Of a stretch of 64,000 bases of DNA, positions 25,507-34,324 are shown piece by piece. Source of the DNA: Ancylomarina sp048268005 (lineage in GTDB: Bacteria; Bacteroidota; Bacteroidia; Bacteroidales; Marinifilaceae); NCBI GenBank assembly GCA_048268005.1, contig JBLWWJ010000001.1:248001-312000 (forward strand). The letters run 5' to 3'. A model generated the notes under the pieces. The model saw nothing but the letters and a program-made list of their open reading frames with translations. It did not search any database and was not told where the DNA came from. Both the position numbers and the translations under genes were made by a program. How positions within the stretch are numbered: position 1 is the stretch's first letter; the number at the start of each line of letters is the position of its first letter.

Positions 25507-26298
25507 TTAAGCATCAAGCTTACCATCAAAAACGAAGCTTGCTGGTCCCTTGAGCCAAATGTTTTCAAATTTATCATTCCCTTTGTGATCAAAGAAAACT
25601 TCTAAATTTCCTCCTTTAGTTTTAATATAGAAATGATTGCTTTCGGTATTGAATTGTAGTTTAGCAGAAATACAAGAGGCGACAACCCCGGTGCCACAAG
25701 AATAGGTTTCGTCTTCTACACCTCGTTCATAAGTGCTAACCTGAATTTGATTGTTCTCCCCTGATATGAAGTTGACGTTGGTTCCTGTCTCTTTAAAACG
25801 CTCATTATATCGTATCTTTTTCCCTTCAGAATAAGTATCGAATTTTTCGTGCCTATTGATGAACTTGGTATAGTGAGGAGAACCTGTGTTTAAAAAGTAA
25901 AAATCTGTCCCTTTCTCAATCTGATCAACATTCTGCATTTGCAAGCTTACGATAAGTTCATCCTTTTTGAAGCTAAGCTCAGCAAAGTGTTCCCCATCAA
26001 CAGCGATGAAATGTGTTTTATCTTTTATGATACCCAGATGATAAGCGAAGGCGACAATACAACGTCCACCATTACCACACATGCTTCCTTCTTTTCCGTC
26101 AGAGTTAAAATAGCGCATTTTAAAATCATATCCCTCTTCGTTTTCGAGTAGCATTAGCCCATCACAGCCAATTCCAAAGCGTCTATCGCACAACTTTTCA
26201 ACCAGAGAAATATTCTCAGAAGGAAAAGATTTATCTCTATTGTCAATTAGAATGAAGTCATTCCCAGTGCCTTGGTATTTTGAAAAGCAGATTTGCAT
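25507..26298 (-). CDS. dapF: Diaminopimelate epimerase
   Basis: DapF converts LL- to meso-diaminopimelate, the precursor of lysine and of the peptidoglycan cross-linking residue. The 263-residue enzyme shows the paired catalytic cysteines in CGNGGRC and YSCGTGV, the N-terminal GTGNDFILID and FNSDGKEGSM. It is full length and not linked to other dap genes here. A TATTTTTG -7-like box on the minus strand (26375-26382) may be its promoter. Confidence 0.97.
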   Translation of the reverse strand: MQICFSKYQGTGNDFILIDNRDKSFPSENISLVEKLCDRRFGIGCDGLMLLENEEGYDFKMRYFNSDGKEGSMCGNGGRCIVAFAYHLGIIKDKTHFIAVDGEHFAELSFKKDELIVSLQMQNVDQIEKGTDFYFLNTGSPHYTKFINRHEKFDTYSEGKKIRYNERFKETGTNVNFISGENNQIQVSTYERGVEDETYSCGTGVVASCISAKLQFNTESNHFYIKTKGGNLEVFFDHKGNDKFENIWLKGPASFVFDGKLDA

Positions 26299-26445
26299 GT
26301 TTATGATCTGTTAATAATTGTTAAGGAGTAATAATATCTGGAACTATAATGATGTTATAATATTAAATTAAGGTCAAAAATAGTAATCCTGATTTAAATA
26401 CATTCATTCAATCGGGAAATAAAGATTAAATACAAACTTTTAATT

Positions 26446-27882
26446 ATGAATTCTAAAATGTTCTTAGGGAGATTACTAACAGCAGTTGTAGGAGGTTTAA
26501 TTGCTGTTTCTATTTTTATTTATCTGGATGATAGAAAACTTGAAGTGAGTGAAACCGACGGTTCTCCAGAATTAAAACTAACGCGTGTGACCCATGTTGG
26601 ATCGGAGTTGATTGACTTGTCTTACGCGGCGGAGTCATCTGTCAAATCAGTCGTTCATGTTAAAACACTATATGGAGGTCAGTCTTCCGGTTCTATATAT
26701 GATTTCTTTTTTGGAAATAGACGTTCTTATCATTCACAACCCAGTCTTGGAGCAGGCTCAGGTGTGATTATCTCTGAAGATGGCTATATTGTAACTAATA
26801 ATCATGTGGTAAAACAATCGGATCGTATTCAAGTCGTTTTGCACGATCAAAGATCATTCGTTGCTAAATTAATAGGACAAGATGTCTCAACTGACTTAGC
26901 TTTATTAAAAATAGAAGGTAAAGATTTTCCCAAGATGGATTTGGGAGATTCTGATTCTTTGAAACTAGGCGAATGGGTTTTAGCGGTTGGTAATCCGTTT
27001 AATTTAACTTCTACGGTAACGGCTGGCATTATTAGTGCCAAGTCGAGAAATATTGGAATTATGGGAGGGCGAATGAGTATCGAGTCATTCTTGCAAACAG
27101 ATGCAGCTGTAAATCCGGGAAATAGTGGAGGAGCCTTGGTTAACTCTAAAGGGCAATTAATTGGAATTAATACAGCTATTGAGTCAAGAACAGGATCCTA
27201 TTCGGGTTATTCTTTTGCCATACCTGAGAGTATTTTTAAAAAAGTAATCGCAGACTTGAAAAAGTATGGTGAAGTTCAGCGCGCATTTTTGGGCGTATCG
27301 ATTCGAAGTGTTGATGCCGATTTAGCAGGTAAATTAAAGCTTGATACAATTTCAGGCGTGTATATAGATGGTGTGAATAAGAATGGCGCTGCTGATAAAG
27401 TTGGAATCCAACGAGGAGATGTGATTGTTGAAATAGATGATAAGGATGTAAGAACAAGTTCTGAGTTGCAAGAGCGAATTAGTCGATATACTCCCGGAGA
27501 TAAAATAAATATTTTAGTAAAAAGAAAGGGGAAAAAGAAACATTTTCAGTTAACTTTACGTAATATGATTGGTGGTACCCAACTGATTAAGGATAATCAG
27601 ATCGAATTATTGGGCGCAAAATTTCAAAAGATATCAAAAAAAGAGAAGTATACTCAGGGGATTCCGTACGGAATACGAGTCAGTAAATTGGTTGATGGAA
27701 AATTGAAACGTGCGGGCATAAAAGAAGGGTATATCATTATGAATATAAATAATAAACCCATTACTAGCGAAAATGACATTCGCAAGGTTTTAAGTGAGAT
27801 AGAGGATGAGGGGGTATTTATTTCGGGTATTTATCCCAATGGAACGCATAAATATTATGCTTTTTCTTTGGCAGTGGATTAA
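26446..27882 (+). CDS. HtrA/DegP-type periplasmic serine protease
   Basis: This is an envelope protease and chaperone for misfolded proteins. After an N-terminal TM anchor or signal (residues ~8-26) the trypsin-like domain holds the triad H120 (TNNHVV), D150 (STDLALLKI) and S227 (NPGNSGGALV). Two PDZ domains follow (~285-375 and ~385-470), the second degenerate. The 478-residue length fits Bacteroidota DegP/DegQ. It lies upstream of rpoD with its own transcription likely. The region between dapF and this gene is a divergent promoter region. Confidence 0.95.
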   Translation: MNSKMFLGRLLTAVVGGLIAVSIFIYLDDRKLEVSETDGSPELKLTRVTHVGSELIDLSYAAESSVKSVVHVKTLYGGQSSGSIYDFFFGNRRSYHSQPSLGAGSGVIISEDGYIVTNNHVVKQSDRIQVVLHDQRSFVAKLIGQDVSTDLALLKIEGKDFPKMDLGDSDSLKLGEWVLAVGNPFNLTSTVTAGIISAKSRNIGIMGGRMSIESFLQTDAAVNPGNSGGALVNSKGQLIGINTAIESRTGSYSGYSFAIPESIFKKVIADLKKYGEVQRAFLGVSIRSVDADLAGKLKLDTISGVYIDGVNKNGAADKVGIQRGDVIVEIDDKDVRTSSELQERISRYTPGDKINILVKRKGKKKHFQLTLRNMIGGTQLIKDNQIELLGAKFQKISKKEKYTQGIPYGIRVSKLVDGKLKRAGIKEGYIIMNINNKPITSENDIRKVLSEIEDEGVFISGIYPNGTHKYYAFSLAVD

Positions 27883-27933
27883 TAGACTCGAAATCGCAAT
27901 TTAATAAATAACTGGAATAAAATGCGAATCAAT

Positions 27934-27965
27934 TTTGGCTATAAATTTTTAAAGAGCTAATTTTG
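27934..27965 (+). promoter_or_regulatory. Bacteroidota consensus promoter of rpoD
   Basis: TTTG (27934-27937) and TAATTTTG (27958-27965) are separated by 20 bases, matching TTTG-N19-21-TAnnTTTG. The start codon follows 28 bp downstream. Confidence 0.7.
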
Positions 27966-27993
27966 CGCAATATTTCGAGTTGAAAAAGGGACT

Positions 27994-28854
27994 ATGAGAC
28001 AATTAAAGATAACAAAATCAATTACCAATCGTGAGAGTGCTTCTCTCGATAAGTATTTGCAAGAGATTGGTAAAGAAGATCTTATTACTGTAGAAGAAGA
28101 AGTTGAATTGGCACAACGAATCAAAAAAGGCGATCAGAGAGCCTTGGAGAAGTTAACCCGAGCCAATTTACGTTTTGTTGTTTCTGTAGCTAAACAATAC
28201 CAAAATCAAGGCTTAAGTCTACCTGATTTGATTAATGAAGGTAATTTAGGTTTGATTAAGGCTGCTGAGAAATTCGACGAGACTCGTGGTTTTAAATTCA
28301 TTTCTTATGCGGTATGGTGGATTCGTCAATCGATTTTGCAGGCTTTGGCTGAGCAGTCTCGTATTGTTCGTTTGCCATTGAACCAGGTAGGATCTTTGAA
28401 CAAAATCAACAAAGCTTTTTCTAAATTTGAACAAGAGCACGAGAGAAAGCCATCCCCAGAGGAATTGGCTGATACTCTTGAATTGCCTGCTGATAAGGTT
28501 GCTGATACCCTACGTGTATCAGGACGTCATATTTCGGTAGATGCACCTTTTGTTGATGGAGAAGATAATTCTTTACTTGATGTACTGATTAATGATGACT
28601 CACCAATCGCTGACCGTAGCTTGTTGAACGAATCGCTGACTAGAGAGATCGATCGTGCCCTTGCTACTCTAACAGAAAGAGAGAGCGATATTATCAAATT
28701 ATTCTTTGGAATCGGAATTCAGGAAATGACTCTTGAAGAGATCGGCGAGAAGTTTGGTTTAACACGTGAGCGTGTTCGTCAGATTAAAGAGAAAGCGATT
28801 CGACGTTTAAGACATACTTCAAGATCTAAACTACTTAAAACCTATTTAGGTTAG
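27994..28854 (+). CDS. rpoD: RNA polymerase primary sigma factor (RpoD/SigA)
   Basis: This is the housekeeping sigma factor. The 286-residue protein is short because Bacteroidota primary sigmas lack region 1.1 and the non-conserved region. Region 1.2 is SLDKYLQEIGKEDLIT, regions 2.1-2.4 include LRFVVSVAKQYQNQGLSLPD and FISYAVWWIRQSI, region 3 follows, and region 4.2 ends the protein with TLEEIGEKFGLTRERVRQI. The promoter boxes proposed in this window follow the recognition pattern of this sigma type. Confidence 0.97.
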   Translation: MRQLKITKSITNRESASLDKYLQEIGKEDLITVEEEVELAQRIKKGDQRALEKLTRANLRFVVSVAKQYQNQGLSLPDLINEGNLGLIKAAEKFDETRGFKFISYAVWWIRQSILQALAEQSRIVRLPLNQVGSLNKINKAFSKFEQEHERKPSPEELADTLELPADKVADTLRVSGRHISVDAPFVDGEDNSLLDVLINDDSPIADRSLLNESLTREIDRALATLTERESDIIKLFFGIGIQEMTLEEIGEKFGLTRERVRQIKEKAIRRLRHTSRSKLLKTYLG

Positions 28855-28882
28855 TACGGTTAGAACTGTGAAAAAATAGATT

Positions 28883-28916
28883 GAGGCTATTGAATTAATT
28901 TTCAATAGCCTCTTTG
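28883..28916 (+). terminator. Bidirectional terminator between rpoD and uvrB
   Basis: A perfect 12-bp stem (28883-28894 with 28901-28912) stands between two convergent genes. Short T-tracts lie on both sides. Confidence 0.8.
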
Positions 28917-28937
28917 CTATATATAGCTTTTGTGTTT

Positions 28938-30947
28938 TTAAGATTTCTCTTTTAGGAGTTTTTCGAGCTTGTACATTTCATCACGGAATTGTGCCGCCTG
29001 AAGGAAATCCAGATCTTTTGCCGCTTTTTGCATTGATTTCTTCGTTTTAGCAATGGACTTTTCCAGACTTTCCTTACTCATATATTGAACGACAGGATCC
29101 GCTGCAATTTCAATGGTTTCAGGACCACTGTAAGCTTTAGGATCAGTACCACCGCTATTTTGCATGATACTGGTTTTGTCCTTAATAATTTGAGTTGGGG
29201 TTATGTTGTGTTTGGCGTTATAGGCCAGTTGTTTTTCTCTTCTATAGTTGGTTGAGTCAATCGTTTCCTGCATCGATTTGGTAATCCTATCGGCATACAT
29301 GATAACCAAACCATTTACATTACGAGCGGCACGACCAGCCGTTTGAACTAAGGCTCTGGTAGAACGTAGGAAACCTTCTTTATCCGCATCTAATATAGCA
29401 ACCAGTGAAACTTCTGGTAAGTCGAGCCCCTCACGTAAAAGATTGACACCAATCAGGACATCAAAAAGACCTAATCGAAGCTCTTCCATAATTTTCACTC
29501 GGTCTAAAGTATCAACATCAGAGTGGATATAGCGACAACGAATATTTAAATCAGCAAAATATTGCGAAAGCTCTTCGGCCATACGCTTGGTTAGGGTTGT
29601 AACCAAAACACGTTCGTCAATCTCACTTCTCTTATTAATTTCAGCGACTAAATCATCGATTTGATTGAGACTAGGTCGTACATCAATTTGTGGATCCAGT
29701 AGCCCAGTTGGCCTAATAATTTGTTCTACGACTACACCTTCTGACTTTTCTAATTCGTAATCAGCAGGTGTTGCACTCACATAAATTGTTTGAGAGGTTA
29801 ATGCCTCAAATTCTTCAAATTTTAGAGGTCTATTATCCAAAGCTGATGGAAGCCTGAAACCGTAGTCAACCAAATTCACCTTACGAGAATGATCACCTCC
29901 ATACATGGCTTTCACCTGAGAAAGTGTAACATGACTCTCATCTACAACCATTAACATATCGTCGGGGAAATAATCTATAAGACAGAAAGGACGTGAACCT
30001 TGAGATCTTCCATCAAAGTAGCGGGAATAATTCTCAATACCCGAGCAATAGCCAAGTTCCCGAATCATCTCCAAATCAAAATTGACTTTATCTTCAACAC
30101 GTTTGGCTTCTAGATGTTTTCCAATACTTTTCATGTATTCAACATGAGCGACCATATCATCCTGAATCAGTTTAATGGCATTCTGAACTTTATCCTTACT
30201 GGTAACAAATATATTGGCAGGATAGATCGTGATTCTATCGTAGCGTTCAATTTTTTGTCCATTGAGAGGATCAAACGAGTAGATCTCGTCAATTTCATCA
30301 TCCCAAAATATAATGCGGTATGCAAAATCGGCATAAGCAGGGAAGATGTCGATGGTATCACCTTTTACTCTAAAGTTACCACGCTCAAATTCCACTTCAT
30401 TTCTTGAGTACAAAGCATCTACAAAGGAGAGTAAAAGCTTGTTTCTTGAAATACGCTGTCCCTGTTTCAACTCCAATACATTAGCATGAAAATCTTCTGG
30501 ATTACCAATACCATAAATGCAGGAAACGGAAGAAACAACAATAACATCTTTTCGGCCAGAAAGGAGGGCTGAGGTAGCACTTAGCCTTAATTTTTCGATT
30601 TCGTCATTTATGGCAAGATCTTTTTCAATATACGTATCCGTGGTTGGTAGATAGGCTTCTGGCTGGTAATAATCATAGTAGCTGACAAAATATTCAACGG
30701 CATTATCAGGGAAAAAGTTTTTAAACTCGCCATACAACTGTGCCGCAAGGGTTTTATTGTGACTCAAAACTAAAGTTGGTCTCTGAACCTCCTTAATCAC
30801 GTTGGCTATGGTAAAGGTTTTTCCCGAACCTGTCACACCTAAAAGTGTTTGAAAGGGATGATTATCATTCAAGCCTTCAGCAAGTTGTTTAATGGCTTCC
30901 GGTTGATCGCCAGTGGGGTGAAATTTTGATACAAGTTTAAAATCCAT
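28938..30947 (-). CDS. uvrB: Excinuclease ABC subunit B
   Basis: UvrB is the damage-verifying helicase of nucleotide excision repair. The 669-residue protein has Walker A GVTGSGKT, the beta-hairpin that clamps DNA (YYQPEAYLPTTDTYIEKD), the DEAD-like VDESH, helicase motifs V-VI (GVNLLREGLDLPEV, QTAGRAARN) and the C-terminal UVR coiled coil (KSMQKAAKDLDFLQAAQFRDE) that binds UvrC. Full length, monocistronic. Confidence 0.98.
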   Translation of the reverse strand: MDFKLVSKFHPTGDQPEAIKQLAEGLNDNHPFQTLLGVTGSGKTFTIANVIKEVQRPTLVLSHNKTLAAQLYGEFKNFFPDNAVEYFVSYYDYYQPEAYLPTTDTYIEKDLAINDEIEKLRLSATSALLSGRKDVIVVSSVSCIYGIGNPEDFHANVLELKQGQRISRNKLLLSFVDALYSRNEVEFERGNFRVKGDTIDIFPAYADFAYRIIFWDDEIDEIYSFDPLNGQKIERYDRITIYPANIFVTSKDKVQNAIKLIQDDMVAHVEYMKSIGKHLEAKRVEDKVNFDLEMIRELGYCSGIENYSRYFDGRSQGSRPFCLIDYFPDDMLMVVDESHVTLSQVKAMYGGDHSRKVNLVDYGFRLPSALDNRPLKFEEFEALTSQTIYVSATPADYELEKSEGVVVEQIIRPTGLLDPQIDVRPSLNQIDDLVAEINKRSEIDERVLVTTLTKRMAEELSQYFADLNIRCRYIHSDVDTLDRVKIMEELRLGLFDVLIGVNLLREGLDLPEVSLVAILDADKEGFLRSTRALVQTAGRAARNVNGLVIMYADRITKSMQETIDSTNYRREKQLAYNAKHNITPTQIIKDKTSIMQNSGGTDPKAYSGPETIEIAADPVVQYMSKESLEKSIAKTKKSMQKAAKDLDFLQAAQFRDEMYKLEKLLKEKS

Positions 30948-30984
30948 TCGACAATATGTGCTTTGTTTGTGGTTGTAAAACTAA

Positions 30985-31021
30985 TAAAAAGAGAGCATAT
31001 ACATCAAATGCATATGCTCTA
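30985..31021 (-). terminator. Terminator of the EEP-family gene
   Basis: AGAGCATAT pairs with ATATGCTCT (30992-31000 with 31012-31020), and CTTTTTATT follows on the minus strand. Confidence 0.75.
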
Positions 31022-31064
31022 AAGCTATTTTGTAACTCTGAATTGAGACAATATTAGGATTGAT

Positions 31065-32084
31065 TTATTTCTTCAGTTTGAAATACACAGGAAAATGATC
31101 GCTAAAACCGCCATAATATTTAGGGCCCCCATAGGTTCTACTAGGGGTGTAAGTCCCTTGTTTATTTTTGTAGCAAATCCATTTATTACGATATATTCTG
31201 CCTGCATTGTGTTGTGTTTGGTAGCCTCTTGACTCATTTAGAAGTGAATTTGAGACAATTAAATTATCCAGCATATTCCAGTCGCCTCTGTAGTTATAAG
31301 AGCCTTCATCATTCGCTTGTAAATCAAACATCAAGTTGTATAATCCCATGGGATTATCTGTATTTTTGTCATGACCAGCCTTTAGTGTTTTTACGACTGC
31401 CTTATCAGTAGGTTCATCATTAAAATCACCCATGATAATAATTTTAGCAAATGGATTTTTTGCTTGAATGGCATCAATAGCTTTTCTTAATTGTTTGGCG
31501 ACAAAAATTCGATTAGGTTCAGACTTTTCTTGTCCTCCACGACGAGAAGGCCAATGATTCACAAAAATGTTTAAAGTATCTTTTCTACCAACTAAGCCTT
31601 GTACATATAAAATATCTCTTGTTTTGTATTTCTTTTCCCAGGGAAATTCAATATTTATAGTTTCGTGCTTTAGATACTTAAATTCACCTTTTCGGTAAAT
31701 TAGTGCGCAGTCAATTCCTCTTTTATCTGGACTTTCATCGTGTACAATTTGATATTTCCCTTTCTTTAATCTTTCTTCTTTAATAAGATCCTCAATCACT
31801 TCTTTGTTTTCAATTTCACAAAGACCTATGATTTCAGGTAATATCTCTTTATTTATTGAGCTCAGGACATGGCTAAGTTTGGTCAGCTTGTCTTTATATC
31901 GTCGAGTATCCCAATTAAGTTTCCCCATTGGTGTAAAATCATCATCCCTTTTGTCAGGATGGTTAATGGTATCGAACAGGTTCTCGACATTATAAAATAC
32001 AACTGTCATTTCTTTTTTCCCTTTCGAAAAGGATGAAAGACAAATGAGAGTCGCGGCGAGCAGAACTAAAGATTTTTTTAACAT
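31065..32084 (-). CDS. Secreted endonuclease/exonuclease/phosphatase family protein
   Basis: A 339-residue protein with a signal peptide (LKKSLVLLAATLICLSSFS) and the DNase-I-like fold: FYNVENLFD (metal-binding Glu), the catalytic region VNHWPSRRGG, IIMGDFNDEPTD, and the final SDHFPVYF with the catalytic His. Proteins of this family in Bacteroidota are exported nucleases or phosphodiesterases whose substrates are mostly unknown. The frame is open 66 bp further upstream, but the Met at 32084 gives the proper signal peptide, so it is taken as the start. Confidence 0.88.
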   Translation of the reverse strand: MLKKSLVLLAATLICLSSFSKGKKEMTVVFYNVENLFDTINHPDKRDDDFTPMGKLNWDTRRYKDKLTKLSHVLSSINKEILPEIIGLCEIENKEVIEDLIKEERLKKGKYQIVHDESPDKRGIDCALIYRKGEFKYLKHETINIEFPWEKKYKTRDILYVQGLVGRKDTLNIFVNHWPSRRGGQEKSEPNRIFVAKQLRKAIDAIQAKNPFAKIIIMGDFNDEPTDKAVVKTLKAGHDKNTDNPMGLYNLMFDLQANDEGSYNYRGDWNMLDNLIVSNSLLNESRGYQTQHNAGRIYRNKWICYKNKQGTYTPSRTYGGPKYYGGFSDHFPVYFKLKK

Positions 32085-32304
32085 GAGTTTATTATTAGAA
32101 TTCGGTAATATCTTTTTGCGGTTTCGTGTGGATTTATGGGATGACCTCAAAGTTAATGAAATTATCGATTAGTGGAAAGTTATCTGCATCCCTTGAATTT
32201 AAAAGAGATTAATCAATTTTACGTTTAGAATTATTGAAAGTTTGAATTTTTTAATGTCAGATAAAGAGAATAAAAGATAAAAAACTCTTAAAAACTTTTC
32301 TCTT

Positions 32305-32320
32305 TGTAACATTCGTTACA
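32305..32320. promoter_or_regulatory. HcpR-like operator (CRP/FNR family) upstream of hcp
   Basis: The perfect palindrome TGTAAC-ATTC-GTTACA contains GTAACnnnnGTTAC, the motif assigned by comparative genomics to HcpR-type regulators in Clostridia and Bacteroides, which control hcp and nitrosative-stress genes. It is about 41 bp upstream of the start point implied by the CATATTTG box at 32342-32349, the position expected for a class-II activator site. Confidence 0.65.
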
Positions 32321-32341
32321 CTTTTTACTGATATCTTGCCT

Positions 32342-32349
32342 CATATTTG
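32342..32349 (+). promoter_or_regulatory. Candidate -7 box of hcp
   Basis: CATATTTG differs from TAnnTTTG by one base and lacks a -33 partner, as expected for an activator-dependent promoter. The start codon lies ~97 bp downstream. Confidence 0.4.
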
Positions 32350-32446
32350 TGGTGTCGAAAGGGAATACTACTTAATTATTTTAGATTTTATTCATTCGAT
32401 TTTGTAAATTGAAAACTCTAATAATAACACTATAAAAAATTTAATT

Positions 32447-34093
32447 ATGGCTATGTTTTGTTATCAGTGCCAAGAGGCAGCAAAAGGAACTGGATGTACA
32501 GTTAAAGGTGTTTGTGGAAAAACCGACGAGGTTGCAAACATTCAGGATTTATTGATGTACGTAATGAAAGGCATTTCTGTTTTCAGTACCAAAGCTCGCG
32601 AAGCTGGTATTGAGAATGATAAAGTGAACAACTATGTAATGACAGGTTTGTTCATGACAATTACAAATGCCAACTTCGATAAAGTAAAATTTGTAAGTTT
32701 TATTCGCGAAGGTTTAAAATTACGTGAAGAGATTAAGACACAGGCAGAAACTGCTGGTGTAACTTTTGAAAATCTTCACCATTCTGCAACTTGGTATGCT
32801 GATGCAGAGCACGATTTCGATGCTAAAGCTCGTGTAATTGGTGTTCTTTCTACAGAAAACGAAGATGTTCGTTCATTGAGAGAATTATTAATGTACGGCT
32901 TGAAAGGTTTTGCAGCTTATGCTGAGCATGCTTATAACTTAGGTGTTGAGAAAGCTGAGATGTATGCTTTCATGCAAAAAGCTCTAGTAGCAACTACTGA
33001 TGATACATTGAGTGCTGACGATTTAGTAGCTCTTGTAATGGAATGTGGTGCTAATGGTGTAACTGCTATGGCAACTCTTGACGAAGCTAACACAGGTGCT
33101 TATGGTAACCCGGAAATTACTGAAGTAAATATCGGAGTTTCTAATAAGCCAGGTATCCTAATTTCAGGGCACGACCTTAAGGATATGGAAGAACTATTGA
33201 AGCAAACTGAAGGTACTGGTGTTGATGTTTACACTCACTCTGAGATGTTACCAGCTAACTACTATCCAGCGTTCAAAAAGTATGAGCACTTTGTAGGTAA
33301 CTACGGAAATGCTTGGTGGAAGCAGAACGAAGAGTTCGAAACTTTCAACGGACCTATCTTGTTTACTACGAATTGTATTGTTCCTCCAAAAGCGGATTCA
33401 ACTTATCAAGATAAAGTATACACTACTGGAGCATCAGGTTTTCCAGGATTCAAGCATATTACTGCTGATGAGAATGGAAAGAAAGATTTCTCTGAAATTA
33501 TTGAAGTAGCTAAGAAATGTGCTGCACCAACTGAGATTGAGAACGGAACTATTGTAGGTGGATTCGCTCACAACCAAGTAATGCAGTTGGCAGACAAAGT
33601 TGTTGATGCAGTTAAGTCGGGAGCTATCCGTAAGTTCTTTGTAATGGCTGGTTGCGATGGTCGTATGAAAGGTCGTGATTACTATACTGAATTTGCTGCT
33701 GCTCTACCAAAGGATACTGTTATCTTAACTGCAGGTTGTGCTAAGTACCGTTACAACAAGCTTGAGCTTGGTGATATCGGAGGTATTCCAAGAGTATTGG
33801 ATGCAGGTCAGTGTAATGACTCGTACTCATTGGCAGTTATCGCAATGAAATTGAAAGAAGTTTTCGAACTAAACGATATCAACGATCTGCCAATTGCTTA
33901 TAATATAGCATGGTACGAGCAAAAAGCAGTTATTGTATTGCTAGCTCTTCTTTCTTTAGGTGTTAAAAATATTCACCTGGGACCAACATTGCCAGCTTTC
34001 CTTTCTCCAAATGTAGCTAAGGTATTGATTGATACATTCGGAATTGGTGGAATCGGTACTGTTGATGAGGACATGAAGATGTTTCTTAACTAA
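32447..34093 (+). CDS. hcp: Hybrid-cluster protein (hydroxylamine reductase / NO reductase)
   Basis: Hcp reduces nitric oxide or hydroxylamine and protects anaerobes from nitrosative stress. The 548-residue protein has the N-terminal cluster cysteines C5, C8, C17 and C23 (C-x2-C-x8-C-x5-C), typical of the class found in strict anaerobes. Ligands for the hybrid Fe-S-O cluster lie further on (CDGRMKGRDYYTEF, TAGCAKYRYN, GQCNDSYS). The gene is monocistronic behind an HcpR-like operator. No hcr reductase is adjacent, as is usual outside enterics. It uses a codon set richer in optimal codons than its neighbours, which suggests high expression. Confidence 0.97.
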   Translation: MAMFCYQCQEAAKGTGCTVKGVCGKTDEVANIQDLLMYVMKGISVFSTKAREAGIENDKVNNYVMTGLFMTITNANFDKVKFVSFIREGLKLREEIKTQAETAGVTFENLHHSATWYADAEHDFDAKARVIGVLSTENEDVRSLRELLMYGLKGFAAYAEHAYNLGVEKAEMYAFMQKALVATTDDTLSADDLVALVMECGANGVTAMATLDEANTGAYGNPEITEVNIGVSNKPGILISGHDLKDMEELLKQTEGTGVDVYTHSEMLPANYYPAFKKYEHFVGNYGNAWWKQNEEFETFNGPILFTTNCIVPPKADSTYQDKVYTTGASGFPGFKHITADENGKKDFSEIIEVAKKCAAPTEIENGTIVGGFAHNQVMQLADKVVDAVKSGAIRKFFVMAGCDGRMKGRDYYTEFAAALPKDTVILTAGCAKYRYNKLELGDIGGIPRVLDAGQCNDSYSLAVIAMKLKEVFELNDINDLPIAYNIAWYEQKAVIVLLALLSLGVKNIHLGPTLPAFLSPNVAKVLIDTFGIGGIGTVDEDMKMFLN

Positions 34094-34119
34094 GAATTAA
34101 TTTATACAACTAAATTATA

Positions 34120-34147
34120 GATACGTAGTGACGGGTTACTACGTATC
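34120..34147 (+). other. Hairpin after hcp
   Basis: A perfect 10-bp stem (34120-34129 with 34138-34147) without a strong T-run lies 26 bp after the hcp stop codon. It could be a weak terminator or an mRNA 3' stabiliser. Confidence 0.5.
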
Positions 34148-34238
34148 CTTTACAAGCATTTGATAGGCAACTATCAGATAGATTGACTAAAATCTTGTTA
34201 ATAGGATTGGCGTTAGATCATATTTGGGTTAATGACTT

Positions 34239-34284
34239 AAACTGTTCAGAAAAGTATTCATTCTTTTTTGAGCAGTTTTTGTCT
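34239..34284 (+). terminator. Second hairpin between hcp and the PepSY-type gene
   Basis: AAACTGTTCA pairs over 10 bp (one G-U) with TGAGCAGTTT across a ~20-base loop, then TT and GTCTATTTT. It may end hcp transcripts or attenuate the downstream gene. Confidence 0.45.
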
Positions 34285-34324
34285 ATTTTAGGCATAGGTT
34301 TAAGTCCTCGAAATACAGTTATCG

